The notes under the pieces are model-generated. The model was not told the origin of the DNA. It saw only the letters and a program-made list of their open reading frames with translations, and did no database searches. From Spirochaetaceae bacterium (GTDB lineage Bacteria > Spirochaetota > Spirochaetia > Treponematales > Breznakiellaceae), in the NCBI GenBank assembly GCA_031290405.1, contig JAITNO010000076.1, positions 1 to 5,537 on the forward strand: a DNA stretch of 5,537 nucleotides. The letters run 5' to 3'. Of the stretch, positions 1-5,491 are shown piece by piece; position 1 is the stretch's first letter; every line of letters starts with the position of its first letter. Both the position numbers and the translations under genes were made by a program.

Positions 1-2072
1 GCCTGCTGGCGCGGATTTTCCGTGCGCGGGGTGTTCCGGCTGACTACCTTGATTCTCGTCTTGTGATTAAGACTGATGGGGCTTTTGGCGCTGCGCGGGT
101 GCTGGGCGGCGAGACGGAGCGGCTTATCAGGCGGCATTTCGAGGGGTGCGGGGTTATGCAGGTGGCGGCGGGCTTTATCGGCTCGACGCTTGACGGGGCG
201 GCGACGACGCTGGGGCGGGGGGGCTCGGACTTGAGCGCGGCGGTGTATGCGGCGGCGCTGGGCGCGCGGGAGATCGACATCTGGACGGACGTGGACGGGA
301 TTATGACGGCGGACCCTAAGCTGGTGAAGAACGCCTTTACGATTGAACGGCTGAGCTACGGCGAGGCGATGGAGCTTTCCCACTTTGGCGCGAAGGTGCT
401 GCACGCGCCGACGGTGCAGCCTGCGCTGGATAAGAACATTCCGATTAGGATTCGCAATACGTTTAACCGCGGGAATGGGGGCACGTTGATTTCCAGCGCG
501 GGGGACGGGCCCGACGCGGGGGGGATGCCGGTAAAGGGCATCTCGTCGATGGGCAACGTTACGCTTGTTCTGGTGCAGGGGACGGGGATGGTCGGTGTGG
601 CGGGTTTTTCGGCGCGCTTGTTCGGCGCGCTTTCGCGGGAACGGATTAGCGTGATCCTCTACACGCAGGCGTCTTCGGAGTACTCGATCTGCTTTGCGGT
701 AATGCCGGATGACGGGGAGCGGGCGGCGGCGGCGGTGAGGGCCGAATTCGAGCGCGAGATTGCTTCCGGTTCGCTGGACGCGCCTGTGGTGGAGCGGGAC
801 AAGGCGGTTATCGCGGTGGTGGGCTCGAAGATGGAGAGCACGGCGGGGATTAGCGGCAAGGTGTTTTACGCGCTGGGGCGGAACGGCGTGAACGTGGACG
901 CTATCGCGCAGGGTTCTTCGGAGATCAACATTTCGCTGGTTGTCGCGGGGAAGGATGTCTCGAAGGCGCTGAACAGCATCCACGAGGCGTTTTTCCTGTC
1001 GGGGACGCGCTCGGTGAACCTCTTCCTCGTCGGGCTTGGGCTGATTGGCGGCACGTTGCTTGAACAGATTGCCCGCCAGAGGGAGGTGCTGGCGGAGGAG
1101 TATAAGATTCGCATCAACATTGCGGGCGTGGCCAACTCGAAGGCGATGATCTTTGACTCAGGCGGCGTCGACCCGGCGCGGGCGCGGACGCTTTTGGAGG
1201 GGGGAGCGCCGTTCAATCTTGCGGAGTTTATTGGGGTGATGAAGGCGGCGAACCTGCCGAACACGGCGTTCTGCGACTGCACGGCGAGCGCGGAGGTGGC
1301 GGCGGGCTACGAGGAAATCCTCCGCGCGTCGATTCCCGTCGTTACGCCGAACAAGAAGGCGAACTCTGGGGCCCTGGACTATTACAAACGGATAACGGCG
1401 CATTCCCGCGACTGGGGGATTCCCTACCTCTACGAGGTGACGGTCTGCGCGGGGCTGCCGGTGATCTCGACGCTGCGCGATTTGCACTTGTCCGGCGACG
1501 TGGTGCGGCGCATCGAGGGTGTTTTTTCCGGCACGTTAAGCTTTATCTTTAACAGCTTTGACGGCTCGAAGCCCTTTTCGGCGCTTGTCCGCGAGGCAAA
1601 GGCGAAGGGCTACACGGAGCCTGACCCGCGCGACGACCTGAACGCGATGGACGCGGCCCGCAAGGCGTTGATCTTGGCGCGCGAATGCGGGATGCCGCTT
1701 GAGTTTTCCGACGTCCACATCGACCCGATACTTCCTGAGGCGTGTTTCCAGGCAAAGAGCGTGGAGGCATTCTTCACCGAGCTTGAGAAGTCGGACGCCG
1801 AGTTTGAAAGCCGTCGCGCTGAGGCGGCGGCGGCGGGCAAGGCGCTCCGCTACGTGGCTGTGGTGGAGGCGGGGTCCGCCCGCCTTGCCCTCCGCGCCGA
1901 GGCTGAGGGCAGCCCCTTCCGTTCGCTCGTCGACGCCGACAACATCGTCGTCATCGCGAGCGACCGCTATGCCAAGCTCCCGATGGTCGTCAAGGGGCCG
2001 GGCGCGGGGGCGGGGGTAACCGCCGGCGCGGTCTTCGCCGACATTGTTCGCATAGCGCGGACGCTGGTGTGA
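1..2072 (+). CDS. thrA: Bifunctional aspartokinase / homoserine dehydrogenase, 5'-truncated by the window edge
   Basis: This fused enzyme carries out the first step (aspartate to aspartyl phosphate) and third step (aspartate semialdehyde to homoserine) of the Asp-family pathway to Thr, Met and Lys, in the cytoplasm. The frame is open from base 3, and the GTG at 63 is internal, so the start lies outside. About 689 codons are visible; fused AK-HSDs are usually about 810-820 residues, so the N-terminal ~125, with the KFGGTS-type kinase motif, are missing. In order: the rest of the kinase domain (GFIGST near 171, GRGGSD near 213, WTDVDG near 282, FGAKVLH near 384); two ACT domains (about 540-760 and 780-1000), the usual site of Thr feedback; the Rossmann motif GLGLIGG (1032-1052); CDCTAS and TPNKKAN; GVFSGTLSFIFN; EPDPRDDL with catalytic-type Asp and Lys; and the C-terminal VKGPGAGAGVTAG. 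Oddities: VCAGLP where VGAGLP is usual, and DLNAMD where DL(S/N)G.D is usual. The CDF gene follows after 6 bp. Confidence 0.97.
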   Translation, partial: LLARIFRARGVPADYLDSRLVIKTDGAFGAARVLGGETERLIRRHFEGCGVMQVAAGFIGSTLDGAATTLGRGGSDLSAAVYAAALGAREIDIWTDVDGIMTADPKLVKNAFTIERLSYGEAMELSHFGAKVLHAPTVQPALDKNIPIRIRNTFNRGNGGTLISSAGDGPDAGGMPVKGISSMGNVTLVLVQGTGMVGVAGFSARLFGALSRERISVILYTQASSEYSICFAVMPDDGERAAAAVRAEFEREIASGSLDAPVVERDKAVIAVVGSKMESTAGISGKVFYALGRNGVNVDAIAQGSSEINISLVVAGKDVSKALNSIHEAFFLSGTRSVNLFLVGLGLIGGTLLEQIARQREVLAEEYKIRINIAGVANSKAMIFDSGGVDPARARTLLEGGAPFNLAEFIGVMKAANLPNTAFCDCTASAEVAAGYEEILRASIPVVTPNKKANSGALDYYKRITAHSRDWGIPYLYEVTVCAGLPVISTLRDLHLSGDVVRRIEGVFSGTLSFIFNSFDGSKPFSALVREAKAKGYTEPDPRDDLNAMDAARKALILARECGMPLEFSDVHIDPILPEACFQAKSVEAFFTELEKSDAEFESRRAEAAAAGKALRYVAVVEAGSARLALRAEAEGSPFRSLVDADNIVVIASDRYAKLPMVVKGPGAGAGVTAGAVFADIVRIARTLV
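1994..2016 (+). other. Candidate G-quadruplex motif in the 3' end of thrA
   Basis: Four G-runs of 4, 3, 5 and 5 are separated by 2, 3 and 1 bases, which meets the usual G3+N1-7 rule. The run lies on the coding strand, in the codons for the conserved KGPGAGAG segment. Gly-rich coding in a GC-rich genome may be enough to explain it. Confidence 0.35.
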
Positions 2073-2078
2073 GCGTCA

Positions 2079-3056
2079 ATGGAACAAACGATTCCCGTGA
2101 GCGCCGGCGCCGGTGCCGGCGCTGAAGACCGCGCGCGCATCATAAGGCGGGCTTCGCTTGTCGCGCTGCTCGGCAACGCGGCGCTGGCTGCGGCGAAGGT
2201 CGCCGTCGGCATTGCTTCGGGGAGCCTTGCCGTCGTCGGCGACGGCATCGACACGTCCGTCGACGTTCTTATTGCCGGCATGACGCTCTTCGTCTCGCGG
2301 GTCATCACGCTGCCGGCGGACGCGCGGCACCCCTGGGGCTATGGCCGCGCGGAAACGGTGGCGACGGCGGGGCTCTCCTTCATCCTCTTTTTTGCCGGCA
2401 TACAGCTCCTCACCAGCGCCCTCCGGTCGATGCTGTCGGATTCCCCCCACGACGTTCCCGCCTTTCCCGCCGTCGTCGTCACGCTCGTCTCGATTGCGGG
2501 GAAGCTCCTCCTCGCGCTTAACCAATACCGCATGGGGAAGAAGGCCGCCAGCGCCATGCTCACCGCCAACGCGCAGAACATGGCAGCGGACGTGGCCATC
2601 TCTGCGGCGGTCCTCCTGGGGCTGGGGCTTTCCTTCTACTTTAAGGTCGGCGTCATCGACACGGCGGCCGCGCTGGCAGTCTCGCTCTGGGTGCTGAAGG
2701 CCGCCGTCGGCATATTCCTCGAAGCCAACGCGGAGCTGATGGACGGCGGCTCCCCGCCGGAAAAGTACAAGGCCGTCTTCGACGCCGTGCGTTCGGTGCC
2801 CGGGGCCCTAAACCCCCACCGCGCGCGCCTGCGCCGCATCGCCGGCTTCTGGGACATCAACATCGACATCGAAGTCGACAGCCGCCTTACCGTCGACCAG
2901 GCCCACCGCATCGCCACCCAAGTCGAAGCCGCCATCCGGCAGAAGCTCGAAGCCGTCTACGACATCGTGATACACATCGAGCCGGCCGGCCGCCGCGACA
3001 GCGGCGAAAGCGAAGGGTTTGGCCTAACCGAAAGCAGCTTGGGCGGCGCCGATTAG
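2079..3056 (+). CDS. Cation diffusion facilitator (CDF) family metal transporter
   Basis: A 325-residue inner-membrane transporter, near the usual ~300 for CDF proteins, which export divalent metals (Zn, Fe, Mn, Co, Cd) by proton antiport as dimers. The protein shows about six hydrophobic segments (residues roughly 23-45, 50-74, 92-114, 128-149, 170-188, 193-214), then a soluble C-terminal domain (about 225-300) with the CDF pattern of RxRRxxGFWDIxIDIEVD, an AHRIA segment and VIHIEP. The TM2 metal motif is DGIDTSVD, giving D58-x3-D62. The TM5 motif is ANAQNMAAD, giving N167-x3-D171; zinc exporters such as YiiP have His at the Asn position. The substrate therefore cannot be assigned. The ATG at 2079 is six bases after the thrA stop. 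There is no strong ribosome binding site, so translational coupling to thrA is likely. The last ~25 residues are a polar tail beyond the family core. Its TAG overlaps the opposing peptidase stop codon. Ala and Val codons mostly end in C, unlike the G-ending codons of upstream thrA. Confidence 0.95.
   Translation: MEQTIPVSAGAGAGAEDRARIIRRASLVALLGNAALAAAKVAVGIASGSLAVVGDGIDTSVDVLIAGMTLFVSRVITLPADARHPWGYGRAETVATAGLSFILFFAGIQLLTSALRSMLSDSPHDVPAFPAVVVTLVSIAGKLLLALNQYRMGKKAASAMLTANAQNMAADVAISAAVLLGLGLSFYFKVGVIDTAAALAVSLWVLKAAVGIFLEANAELMDGGSPPEKYKAVFDAVRSVPGALNPHRARLRRIAGFWDINIDIEVDSRLTVDQAHRIATQVEAAIRQKLEAVYDIVIHIEPAGRRDSGESEGFGLTESSLGGAD
2100..2123 (+). repeat. 9-bp perfect inverted repeat just inside the CDF gene
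   Basis: AGCGCCGGC and GCCGGCGCT flank a 6-base loop, starting 21 bases after the CDF start codon. In the mRNA this would be a stable hairpin close to the ribosome landing zone. It encodes the low-complexity Ala/Gly stretch at residues 8-15, before the first membrane segment. Whether it affects translation is inference. Confidence 0.4.
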
Positions 3057-4867
3057 CGCGCCCCCGCCGCCCCTTCACCCCTCGCATGGAGCGCGGCCAT
3101 ACGCTCAAAACGCTTCACCCGCTCGGCAATCACCGCCAGGCCGTCCTGCCAGAAACGCGCATCCTCGATGTCAAAGCCCGCCCCCCGCGCCAGAGCCGCG
3201 GCGGACATCGACCCGCTGCGCCTTAACAGAGCGCGGTAGACGGCGGCGAACGGCGCGCCCTCATCCTTCGCCCTCGCGTAGAGCGCCAGCGAAAAGAGCT
3301 GGCCGAACGCGTAGGGGTAATTGTAAAAAGGCAGCGCATAATCGTAGTAATGATCCTTCACCGCCCACATATACGGGTGCAGGGCCTTGCCGTCAAGGGC
3401 GCCGCCGTACGTCTTCTTCTGCGCGTCGAGCATCATCGCGCACAACTCTTCAGGCGGCAGCTCAGCGCGTTCGCGCCTTTCAAAGAGCTCCCGCTCAAAG
3501 TAGAAACGCGAAAGGATGTCAACGATCACCTGGCACGAATCCTTCACGCTGCCCTCAATCAGGGCAAGCTCGTCGCCCTCGTCCGCGTACCGCAGGGCGC
3601 CCTCCAGCGTAATCGTCTCGGCAAAGATGCTCGCCGTCTCGGCCAGCGTCATCGGATAGCCCGCCAGAAAGCGCGGCAGATCCTTCACCAGCTCGTGGTG
3701 CCACGCGTGCCCCACCTCGTGAGCCACCGTCAGCAGCGAATCGAAAGAGCCCTCGAAGTTTACCAGAATCCGCGACTCCCGCGCCAGCGGAAAATCCACG
3801 CAGTAGGCCCCGCCAATCTTCCCCAGCCGACCCCCGGCGTCAATCCACGAGCGGGCAAACACCATGCGGGCAAAGCGCGCCATCAGAGGATCAAACTCCT
3901 CAAAACGCTCGGCAATGAAACCGCACGCCTCCTTCCAACTCCAAACCCGCGCCTCACCCGACGCAAGCGGGGCAAACAAATCGTAGAACGCGCACTTTTT
4001 CACGCCCAGAAGGCGCGCCTTAGCGGCAAGATAGCGGCGAAACACGGGCAGCGCCCCCTCCAACGCGTCAATCAACGCGCGGAGCGTCTTTACGCCGATG
4101 CGCGATTGGAAACAAGACTTCTGCGCCGCCGAGCCCCAGCCCCGCCGCCCGTCCAGACAAACCGCCATCCCCTTCACCCCATTGAGGGCCGCCGCGCACG
4201 GCGTCTCGATAGACTTCCAGGCCGACAACTCCGCGCGGTAGGCGCGCGCGCGAAGTGCCCGGTCGGGACTGTGCGCCAGACCGCGCAGAGCGGCAATCGA
4301 CGTGCGCTCCCCCGTCGCCTCATCCCAAAGCGCCAGCGTCGACGAGGCAAGAGCCGCGTGAAGCCGCGCCCAGGCGTCGGCCCCCGCTCTCGCAAGGTCG
4401 CCGGCAAGCCCCTCCATCTCGCCAGTCATCTCGAAGCGCGCCCTCTCCAGCGACTCCTCCAGAAAGAACCGGTACGGCCGCAGCTCCGCGCAGCCCTTAA
4501 CAAAGCTGGCAATCGCCCCCCTGTTCGCGGCAAGCAACGCGCGAAAGCGAACCGCGCACGCGGACAGCGGCAACTTAAGCCCATCAACCACGTTTGTTTC
4601 GGCAAGCGCCCGCCGGTCCCCCGTATCCGCCGTCCATACCGACTGAGCGTAGGCCGACAGGTTCTCCGCCGCATCGCCGGCCCGCTCGAAACGCGCAATC
4701 AAATCGAGCAGCGCCCGCGCGTCCAGCCCCCGCCGTTCGCAGCGCCCAAGCGCCCTCTGCAAAGCGGCGACGGACGCGCCCAACAGCCCCTTGTCGGCGG
4801 CGAACTCCTGCGAATCAAACGACGGGTATATCGACCCCAAATCCCAACGCGGCAATTTCCCTTTCAT
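3053..4867 (-). CDS. pepF: M3 family (M3B, PepF-type) oligoendopeptidase
   Basis: A 604-residue zinc metallopeptidase of the usual length for the PepF/M3B group. These enzymes cut short peptides in the cytoplasm; no signal peptide or membrane segment is visible. The start PRWDLGSIYPSFDS matches the conserved N-terminal WDL..iyps pattern. The zinc motif is HEVGH at residues 383-387 (within VAHEVGHAWHHEL). The downstream LAETASIFAE supplies the third ligand, most likely Glu410 by alignment to Glu502 of thimet oligopeptidase. Near the C-terminus, HPYMWAVKDHYYDY and FYNYPYAFGQ (residues about 497-523) carry the His/Tyr residues that help bind substrate in this family. The ATG is supported by GGAGGTG just upstream. 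The TAA stop overlaps the CDF stop. No close promoter is evident; the nearest convincing one on this strand is about 620 nt upstream. The symbol is by family resemblance, and the exact peptide preference is unknown. Confidence 0.96.
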   Translation of the reverse strand: MKGKLPRWDLGSIYPSFDSQEFAADKGLLGASVAALQRALGRCERRGLDARALLDLIARFERAGDAAENLSAYAQSVWTADTGDRRALAETNVVDGLKLPLSACAVRFRALLAANRGAIASFVKGCAELRPYRFFLEESLERARFEMTGEMEGLAGDLARAGADAWARLHAALASSTLALWDEATGERTSIAALRGLAHSPDRALRARAYRAELSAWKSIETPCAAALNGVKGMAVCLDGRRGWGSAAQKSCFQSRIGVKTLRALIDALEGALPVFRRYLAAKARLLGVKKCAFYDLFAPLASGEARVWSWKEACGFIAERFEEFDPLMARFARMVFARSWIDAGGRLGKIGGAYCVDFPLARESRILVNFEGSFDSLLTVAHEVGHAWHHELVKDLPRFLAGYPMTLAETASIFAETITLEGALRYADEGDELALIEGSVKDSCQVIVDILSRFYFERELFERRERAELPPEELCAMMLDAQKKTYGGALDGKALHPYMWAVKDHYYDYALPFYNYPYAFGQLFSLALYARAKDEGAPFAAVYRALLRRSGSMSAAALARGAGFDIEDARFWQDGLAVIAERVKRFERMAALHARGEGAAGAR

Positions 4868-4869
4868 AA

Positions 4870-4876
4870 CACCTCC
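4870..4876 (-). promoter_or_regulatory. Ribosome binding site of the oligoendopeptidase gene
   Basis: On the minus strand GGAGGTG lies two bases from the ATG (four from GGAGG). The match to the anti-Shine-Dalgarno is strong, with slightly short spacing, and an A/T-rich stretch lies immediately upstream. It fixes the start at 4867. Confidence 0.85.
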
Positions 4877-4879
4877 AAA

Positions 4880-4939
4880 TTTTTTTGCAGCGGCCTACGG
4901 AGCCACAGGCTCTTTTTGCGCCCTACGGGGCCACGCCCC
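4880..4939. repeat. Two imperfect direct copies of a T-tract / CCTACG / hairpin unit
   Basis: Copy 1 (4880-4912) and copy 2 (4913-4939) share the order T-run, GC, a short spacer, CCTACG, then a 5-bp stem with a 3-base loop. The stems differ (GAGCC/GGCTC in copy 1, GGGGC/GCCCC in copy 2) but remain paired, while the flanking CCTACG is unchanged. Read on the minus strand each unit is hairpin-CGTAGG-A-run, located in the leader of the peptidase gene. Confidence 0.55.
4900..4917 (+). terminator. Terminator-like hairpin plus T5, plus strand
   Basis: Stem GAGCC/GGCTC with loop ACA is followed at once by TTTTT, which has the form of a small intrinsic terminator for plus-strand transcription. The stem is only 5 bp and no plus-strand gene ends nearby, so its use is uncertain. 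It could stop antisense transcripts before they enter the peptidase gene, or be a by-product of the repeat unit it sits in. Confidence 0.3.
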
Positions 4940-4996
4940 CAGCGATACGCCTTGGGGCTGAGGGCTGCGCTCCCCAGCTTTCAGCTTTGCTTTCAT

Positions 4997-5028
4997 AAAG
5001 AAGAAGAGAAGAGAGGAGGAGGGGGGAG
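4997..5028 (+). other. 32-base uninterrupted purine run
   Basis: The plus strand is all A/G from 4997 to 5028, grading from A-rich to G-rich and ending in six Gs plus AG, then runs straight into eight Cs. Such mirror-like purine/pyrimidine tracts can form triplex or slipped structures. It contains AGGAGG-like text, but no usable start codon follows at Shine-Dalgarno distance. Confidence 0.6.
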
Positions 5029-5120
5029 CCCCCCCCTACGCGCGCACTTCGTTGCGCGCTACCCCTCCTGCGGGGGCCCGCCCCCGCAACGCCCCCGCTG
5101 GGAGGCCTGAGGCCTCCCAG
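5021..5120. repeat. Cluster of four GC-rich inverted repeats
   Basis: Four consecutive hairpins fill about 100 bases: G6/C6 (5021-5026 with 5029-5034); GCGCGCA/TGCGCGC with a 6-base loop (5040-5059); TGCGGGGG/CCCCCGCA with a 4-base loop (5069-5088); and a 10-bp perfect stem CTGGGAGGCC/GGCCTCCCAG with loop TGA (5098-5120). The second is preceded by CCTACG (5035-5040), the same hexamer that precedes the two hairpins at 4894-4939. None is followed by a clear T-run on either strand, so they do not look like simple terminators. Confidence 0.6.
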
Positions 5121-5164
5121 ACCCACCCGTAGCCTGGCGTCCTTCACGGTCGGAGCCCCCCCCA

Positions 5165-5181
5165 CGCCGCGAATAGCGGCG
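5165..5181. repeat. 6-bp inverted repeat
   Basis: CGCCGC and GCGGCG flank a 5-base GAATA loop. The next bases start another possible stem, CGCAAC (5180-5185) with GTTGCG (5211-5216), which shares two bases with this one. No function is assigned. Confidence 0.4.
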
Positions 5182-5324
5182 CAACTGTACAACCTCAATG
5201 CGAATGGACTGTTGCGGAGGGCTTGCACGACGAAGGGTGCTACCCGCGCAAGGGCGGCGGATGGAGCGGTCAAAGTCCCCGATGTGCCGTACCCGCCCCC
5301 CCCAGGCCGGCTTAAAAAAAAAGC

Positions 5325-5353
5325 TTGACACGCCCGAAAAGCCATGCGATAAT
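5325..5353 (+). promoter_or_regulatory. Strong sigma70-type promoter, reading rightward
   Basis: TTGACA (5325-5330), a 17-base spacer and GATAAT (5348-5353) match the housekeeping promoter consensus at 11 of 12 positions with ideal spacing. TG at 5345-5346, one base before the -10, makes it an extended -10, and nine As at 5313-5321 upstream of the -35 could act as an UP element. Transcription would start near 5360, at or next to an ATG, and run into the octamer array. No recognisable gene lies downstream within the window. Confidence 0.75.
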
Positions 5354-5399
5354 GGAAGCATGATAGACAGAACCCGTAAGACCCTAGACCTTGACTCTT

Positions 5400-5413
5400 C
5401 GCGCGCGCGCGCG
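5400..5413. repeat. (CG)7 alternating dinucleotide run
   Basis: Fourteen bases of strict CG alternation lie between the rightward promoter and the octamer array. Such runs are prone to slippage and can adopt Z-DNA under negative supercoiling, as expected between converging polymerases. Confidence 0.7.
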
Positions 5414-5420
5414 AGGGGCC

Positions 5421-5489
5421 GAACGTACGAACGTACGAACGTACGAACGTACGAACGTACGAACGTACGAACGTACGAACGTACGAACG
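5421..5489. repeat. Tandem array of the octamer GAACGTAC, 8 full copies plus GAACG
   Basis: Eight identical copies without a single mismatch, plus five bases of a ninth. Each unit contributes to a CGTACG palindrome, so the array is CGTACG sites separated by AA. Copies are directly adjacent, with no spacers, so this is not a CRISPR. The lack of any variation points to recent expansion or active homogenisation. It lies exactly between two converging promoters; the start point expected for the leftward one is at about 5485, inside the last partial copy. Confidence 0.97.
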
Positions 5490-5491
5490 CG

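Larger units (their letters stand above)
4868..5324. other. Gene-free, hairpin-rich region upstream of the oligoendopeptidase gene
   Basis: About 450 bases without a convincing gene. Open frames here on both strands are Gly/Pro/Arg-rich, overlap each other, and cross hairpins and homopolymer runs. The region contains at least seven short inverted repeats, a 32-base purine run, several C-runs of 7-8, and a tandem CAGCTTT pair (4975-4988). No tRNA, rRNA or recognisable riboswitch core was found by eye. It could be the long 5' leader of the peptidase gene if the leftward promoter at 5492-5519 is active, or a dispersed intergenic repeat; neither can be shown from one window. Confidence 0.6.

Noticed and set aside
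63..65. GTG at 63 as the true start of thrA
   Set aside because: The frame continues upstream to the window edge with sequence that fits the kinase domain (a DYLDSRLVIKTDGAFG-type context), so the GTG is an internal Val.
3350..5110. 586-codon open frame on the plus strand, opposite the oligoendopeptidase
   Set aside because: It is the antisense shadow of a clearly conserved peptidase gene in GC-rich DNA. The product is Arg/Pro/Gln-rich with no domain, and its end crosses T-runs, hairpins and the purine tract.
5130..5320. tRNA or other structured RNA gene
   Set aside because: No T-loop GTTC-type motif, no 7-bp acceptor stem and no recognisable riboswitch or RNase P/tmRNA core on either strand.
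4923..5361. Overlapping minus-strand frames of 100 and 140 codons
   Set aside because: Gly/Pro/Arg/Ser-rich, low complexity, made of translated hairpins and homopolymer runs, with no clear ribosome binding site; they cover the rightward promoter. They may be a frame through a dispersed repeat rather than a gene.
5421..5489. CRISPR array
   Set aside because: The 8-base units are contiguous with no spacers, and no cas genes are present.
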